From positions 1 through 27,210 of the forward strand of contig CAYVCX010000040.1 of the NCBI GenBank assembly GCA_964450435.1: 27,210 nt of DNA, read 5' to 3'. Of this stretch, positions 24,556-27,210 are shown piece by piece. The position numbers and the translations under genes are program-made. Source of the DNA: SKLM01 sp964450435 (GTDB lineage Bacteria > Chloroflexota > Anaerolineae > B4-G1). Numbering within the stretch: position 1 is the first letter of the stretch; each line of letters opens with the position of its first letter. The notes under the pieces were generated by a model, which did no database searches, was not told the origin of the DNA, and saw nothing but the letters and a program-made list of their open reading frames with translations.

Positions 24556-24807
24556 CTACTCGCCAGCGGCCTGCCTCTCACGGATGAGCCTGAGCCGTTC
24601 CAGCAGGACCTCCTCGGCCTCCAGGTATTCCTCCTCGCTGATCTCGCCCATGTCGTAGAGCAATTCCAATTCCATCAACTCCCCACGCACTCTGTCCGCG
24701 TTGTAGAGCTCGCGCTCCGCCTGCTCGGCCACCTGTTCCGCGACCCACATAACGCCCTTGATAGGGCCCGTTATTGGGAGCGCCAAGAGATCAATGAGAA
24801 AGCCCAT
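24556..24807 (-). CDS. gvpG: Gas vesicle protein GvpG
   Basis: An 83-residue GvpG: MGFLIDLLALPITGPIKGVMWVAEQVAEQAERELYNADRVRGELMELELLYDMGEISEEEYLEAEEVLLERL. The hydrophobic N-terminus with LPITGP and the YDxGEISEEEYxxxE block are diagnostic. GvpG is an accessory protein usually found beside GvpF/L, and here it follows a gvpF/L gene by 10 bases. The Shine-Dalgarno (GGGAG) is very close to the ATG. Confidence 0.95.
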   Translation of the reverse strand: MGFLIDLLALPITGPIKGVMWVAEQVAEQAERELYNADRVRGELMELELLYDMGEISEEEYLEAEEVLLERLRLIRERQAAGE

Positions 24808-24817
24808 GTCTCCCTGG

Positions 24818-25591
24818 CTACCAATGCACGACGATGCTGACGAAGTTATACGGTGGGACCGGGCCCACGTACTTGAACATCAAGCGATCGCCCATCGCGT
24901 CATCGAGTTGCTCGACCGCTCGGTCGAACATCTCTTCCTGTTCCTCCTCTACAAGAAAGGCCGCGTTGAGCACCATGCGGTCGGTGAAGGTATCGTTGGT
25001 GCGGGTCTTGTAGGCCAGAGGGCGCAGAGGGGCCAGAAGCCTCTCGGCATCCTCTGCTCGCTTCTCCTCCATCGCCGCCTCAATCATCTCTCCCAGGCGA
25101 ATGCGTTCGAAGTGCGTCTCTTCCGGGGGACGGTCCATCAGGCTGTTGCGCAGCCGACGGATGGGTGGATTCTCGCTCACGATTTCCTCGAAGATGGCGT
25201 TCTCGTACCAGAAGGTCTTCAGCCCAAGCTCCACGCGGCCTTTCATCTCTGCCAGAAGGTTGCATAGCTCATCATAGCGGGCCTTCAGCACCTTCTTCGA
25301 GACATCCTCCGCCTGGGGAGCCACGGTGCCAAAGCGTACAGGCAGGATGGTGAAGGTTTCCATCACTTCCTCGAGCACCTTGGTGTGGGCCATCATGTTG
25401 CGGCGGCTCCGAACGTAGTCGACGACGGGGGAGTCGCTGACCACTGCCCCTAGTTCTTGGAAGTGTATCGTATCGACGATGTCGCCTCGTTCCCCAATGC
25501 CGAGCGTCGCGAACTGCTTGGGACACTCGGACTCCGAGTTGCGGATGATGCAGTACAAGTACTTACCTTCGGCGGTTTCTTTTTCGGGCAT
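24818..25591 (-). CDS. gvpF/L: Gas vesicle protein GvpL/GvpF family (first copy)
   Basis: A 257-residue GvpF/L without extra domains. It has YLYCIIRN at the N-terminus, EVMETFTILPVRFGTVAPQAEDV in the middle, and MFKYVGPVPPYNFVSIVVHW at the end. It is the plainest of the four copies and lies directly before gvpG, the usual F/L-G arrangement. The ATG has GGGGGTAG upstream. Confidence 0.94.
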   Translation of the reverse strand: MPEKETAEGKYLYCIIRNSESECPKQFATLGIGERGDIVDTIHFQELGAVVSDSPVVDYVRSRRNMMAHTKVLEEVMETFTILPVRFGTVAPQAEDVSKKVLKARYDELCNLLAEMKGRVELGLKTFWYENAIFEEIVSENPPIRRLRNSLMDRPPEETHFERIRLGEMIEAAMEEKRAEDAERLLAPLRPLAYKTRTNDTFTDRMVLNAAFLVEEEQEEMFDRAVEQLDDAMGDRLMFKYVGPVPPYNFVSIVVHW

Positions 25592-25683
25592 ATAGTTCTA
25601 CCCCCTCTGATTTCCTCCGGAACCGGCTTCGCCCGCTCCTCGTAATTCACCTCATCCCTCTTTTCACAGCTTGCGCTTCGGGC

Positions 25684-26733
25684 TTAATCAGCGACTTCCA
25701 GTCGGTATTGCAGCGTCAGCTCCTTCTCTGCCAGAGCCTCGCTCAGGATGTCCAGCACGCCTTCGTTCCACACCACCAACGCAGCCGGCGTGAGGTCGGC
25801 GCGCAGGGCGGTGTATCGTTCCCGCAAGGCAGCATAGACGCGGGGCATCTCCGGCTCCAGGTGGGGGAAGATCCCCGTCTCCAGGGTCGCTTCCAGTTCT
25901 CGGGCGTCGCTCTCTCGCCCGGTCCGATAGAAGGGCACCACCTCCAGCGCCAGGTCCAGGTAGCCTTTCATGTCGCCGATCAGCATCAACGCGTCGGCCC
26001 CCGCCGGGGTGAGCTTCCCTTGGCTCACTTCCTGCTGCAGCTCGCGGCGCAGCCCCTCTCGTCCCGCGACTCCACTGCCGGCCTTGTCCATCTCGCGTCG
26101 ATCGAGGTGCAGCAGGGCCTCCCCGAACCCGCTGTTGAGGGCCACCTCATTGGCGAAGATCTCCCGTGGTGCATAAAGACACAGTTTGTCAGCCAACAAG
26201 GTCAAGAGATTCTCGATTCTCGATTTTCGATCTCCGATTTGCACAATCGACACCTGGCAATCCGAAATTGAAAACCGGAGCTGGCGGGAAGCCCGGGTCG
26301 TCTCGTTCTCGGCCAATGGGTGACCGTGCTCGTGGGCCAGCAGCCCCCGCATGGCCATAGGATCGTCCCAATACCCCTCCTTCGCCATCACCTGCTTGTT
26401 GACGAAGATGTGACAGCCAATTGGGCCTGTCCTGTACTCCGTCGAAGCGTCAGCCCGGTCATAGATGTTGACTACCGGCCGATGATCCAGAGCCATTGCC
26501 CCCCCTGGGGGGAGATCAGCTCTTGACCGAAGCTGGCGCATCAGAACCTGGAGATCCTGCAGGATGAAGAGCATCACCCAGCGATGAGGCCAGAACGGTC
26601 TCTCAGCGTACCCACGGATCACCGCCTCCTCCGCTTGAATCACCGGGAGCACCCCAGCCTCGACGTCGCTGACAATGCGCAACTCGGTATCAGCGATCCG
26701 ATGAAGACTGAAGTGCTTGACCTTGCGAGCCAT
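25684..26733 (-). CDS. Putative zinc-dependent metallopeptidase in the gvp cluster
   Basis: A 349-residue protein with a zincin signature HEHGH (134-138) in LLAHEHGHPLAENETT; E135 would be the catalytic base and the two His would bind zinc. A third ligand could be E196 in FANEVALNSG. There is no signal peptide or membrane helix, so it should be cytoplasmic. Residues about 152-176 (RFSISDCQVSIVQIGDRKSRIEN) look like a translated repeat element inserted in frame just after the active-site helix. I do not recognise the family, and a peptidase role in gas vesicle assembly is not established. No strong Shine-Dalgarno is seen before the ATG at 26733. It follows the Hsp20 gene by 61 bases. Confidence 0.72.
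   Translation of the reverse strand: MARKVKHFSLHRIADTELRIVSDVEAGVLPVIQAEEAVIRGYAERPFWPHRWVMLFILQDLQVLMRQLRSRADLPPGGAMALDHRPVVNIYDRADASTEYRTGPIGCHIFVNKQVMAKEGYWDDPMAMRGLLAHEHGHPLAENETTRASRQLRFSISDCQVSIVQIGDRKSRIENLLTLLADKLCLYAPREIFANEVALNSGFGEALLHLDRREMDKAGSGVAGREGLRRELQQEVSQGKLTPAGADALMLIGDMKGYLDLALEVVPFYRTGRESDARELEATLETGIFPHLEPEMPRVYAALRERYTALRADLTPAALVVWNEGVLDILSEALAEKELTLQYRLEVAD
26207..26280 (-). repeat. AATCGAGAATC-type repeat inserted in frame in the metallopeptidase gene
   Basis: The minus strand reads as an AT-rich stretch with ATCGAGAATCGAGAATC and GGAGATCGAAAATCG, unlike the surrounding GC-rich coding sequence. Similar words (ATTCTCGATCGCCGATTGCGGATTACCA) lie in the gap at 26760-26794. 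It adds about 24 codons without breaking the frame. Confidence 0.5.
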
Positions 26734-26751
26734 AGGGATTTGCGGTTCTCT

Positions 26752-26794
26752 TTACTCTCTTCGCCTTGGTAATCCGCAATCGGCGATCGAGAAT
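26752..26794 (-). repeat. Intergenic AT-richer repeat between the Hsp20 and metallopeptidase genes
   Basis: The gap of 61 bases contains ATTCTCGATCGCCGATTGCGGATTACC on the minus strand, related to the in-frame insert at 26207-26280. No promoter is recognised here. Confidence 0.35.
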
Positions 26795-27208
26795 CTAGAG
26801 TTTCTTGAACCGCAGTTCCAGGATGCCGTTCCTGTACGTCTGCTCCAGCGTCGCTGCATTCACCGCGTCTGGAAGCAGGAGCTCTTTGGCGTATTTGTGC
26901 TCACCCGTGGTCTCCAGAGAGAGGATGTCGTCTTGAACGGCGATCTCGATCTCTTCCTCACCCACGCCGGGCAACTCGACCACCACCACGATTTCCTCCT
27001 CCTCGTCGAACACGTCGACCATAGGTTCCCGCACCTCGGCCACCTCCGGCCCTTCCTCTGTGGTGCGGATGTTGCCGAAATGGTCTACGTGGGGCGCGCC
27101 GCCGATGCCAGTACGGATGGTGAAGCCATAGACGCCGCGAGCCTTATCGTCCAGCCCCTTGATCTTGAACTCGCCGCTGCGCCTGATCTCCTCCCCTGTC
27201 TCGGCCAC
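26795..27208 (-). CDS. Hsp20/alpha-crystallin protein, GvpH-like (5' end beyond the window)
   Basis: At least 137 residues of a small heat-shock protein. The alpha-crystallin domain spans about 62-137 (EPMVDVFDEEEEIVVVVELPGVGEEEIEIAVQDDILSLET, ending in YRNGILELRFKK). The preceding FTIRTGIGGAPHVDHFGNIRTTEEGP block is, from memory, typical of GvpH of gas-vesicle clusters. The first codon shown is a GTG two bases from the window end, so the true start may lie further right. GvpH is an accessory chaperone-like protein, not a shell part. The C-terminal IxI motif common in Hsp20 is absent. Confidence 0.85.
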   Translation of the reverse strand: MAETGEEIRRSGEFKIKGLDDKARGVYGFTIRTGIGGAPHVDHFGNIRTTEEGPEVAEVREPMVDVFDEEEEIVVVVELPGVGEEEIEIAVQDDILSLETTGEHKYAKELLLPDAVNAATLEQTYRNGILELRFKKL

Positions 27209-27210
27209 CT

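Overview
The window reads as a chromosomal stretch from a GC-rich bacterium, most likely a member of the Chloroflexota (Anaerolineae-like). That assignment is an inference. It rests on the lipoprotein C-terminal domain, the palindromic AACGACTAAAGTCGTT repeats, the polypurine intergenic tracts, and a gas-vesicle cluster carrying CDC48- and ArsA-type ATPases. Every gene I can support is on the minus strand, so the order of expression runs from right (27,210) to left (1). The long plus-strand frames are antisense shadows.

Right two thirds (about 13,940-27,210) is a gas-vesicle (gvp) cluster. In order of transcription it holds: a GvpH-like Hsp20 (cut by the window edge), a zincin-type putative metallopeptidase, GvpF/L, GvpG, GvpO, two small tandem paralogues with TPR-like helices, a small Cys-containing protein, GvpJ, a protein made of six CxxCxGxG knuckles, a two-ring CDC48-type AAA+ ATPase, GvpF/L fused to a J-domain, a tandem ArsA/Get3-type ATPase, a long GvpF/L with an N-terminal extension, a GvpS-like protein, a fourth GvpF/L, and GvpK. 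Most neighbours overlap or lie within 100 bases. The main shell protein GvpA and the usual MoxR-type ATPase GvpN are not in the window. The unusual point is how much chaperone-type machinery is built in: Hsp20, J-domain, DnaJ-type zinc knuckles, CDC48 unfoldase and Get3-like ATPase. Together these could form a dedicated folding and delivery line for the very hydrophobic shell proteins.

Left third (about 190-13,800) is a signalling block: a receiver-histidine kinase, a truncated ATPase fragment sitting in a repeat, a probable surface lipoprotein with its own promoter and an 11-base C/G run, an NMT1/THI5-like binding lipoprotein coupled by ATGA overlap to a Cache-HAMP-PAS histidine kinase, a heme-type (DUF3365/Tll0287-like) sensor kinase broken by two one-base deletions, a double-receiver response regulator, and a large hybrid kinase (REC-PAS-PAS-GAF-GAF-PAS-HisKA-HATPase-REC). 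No DNA-binding output domain is visible, so these proteins probably form a phosphorelay feeding outputs elsewhere.

Several repeat families punctuate the region: a 40-base GGTCA...GGACAG repeat in three copies, a tandem pair of about 85-base units, a 51-base palindrome, AATCGAGAATC-type repeats (one inserted in frame in the metallopeptidase), and polypurine tracts at gene ends and inside linkers.
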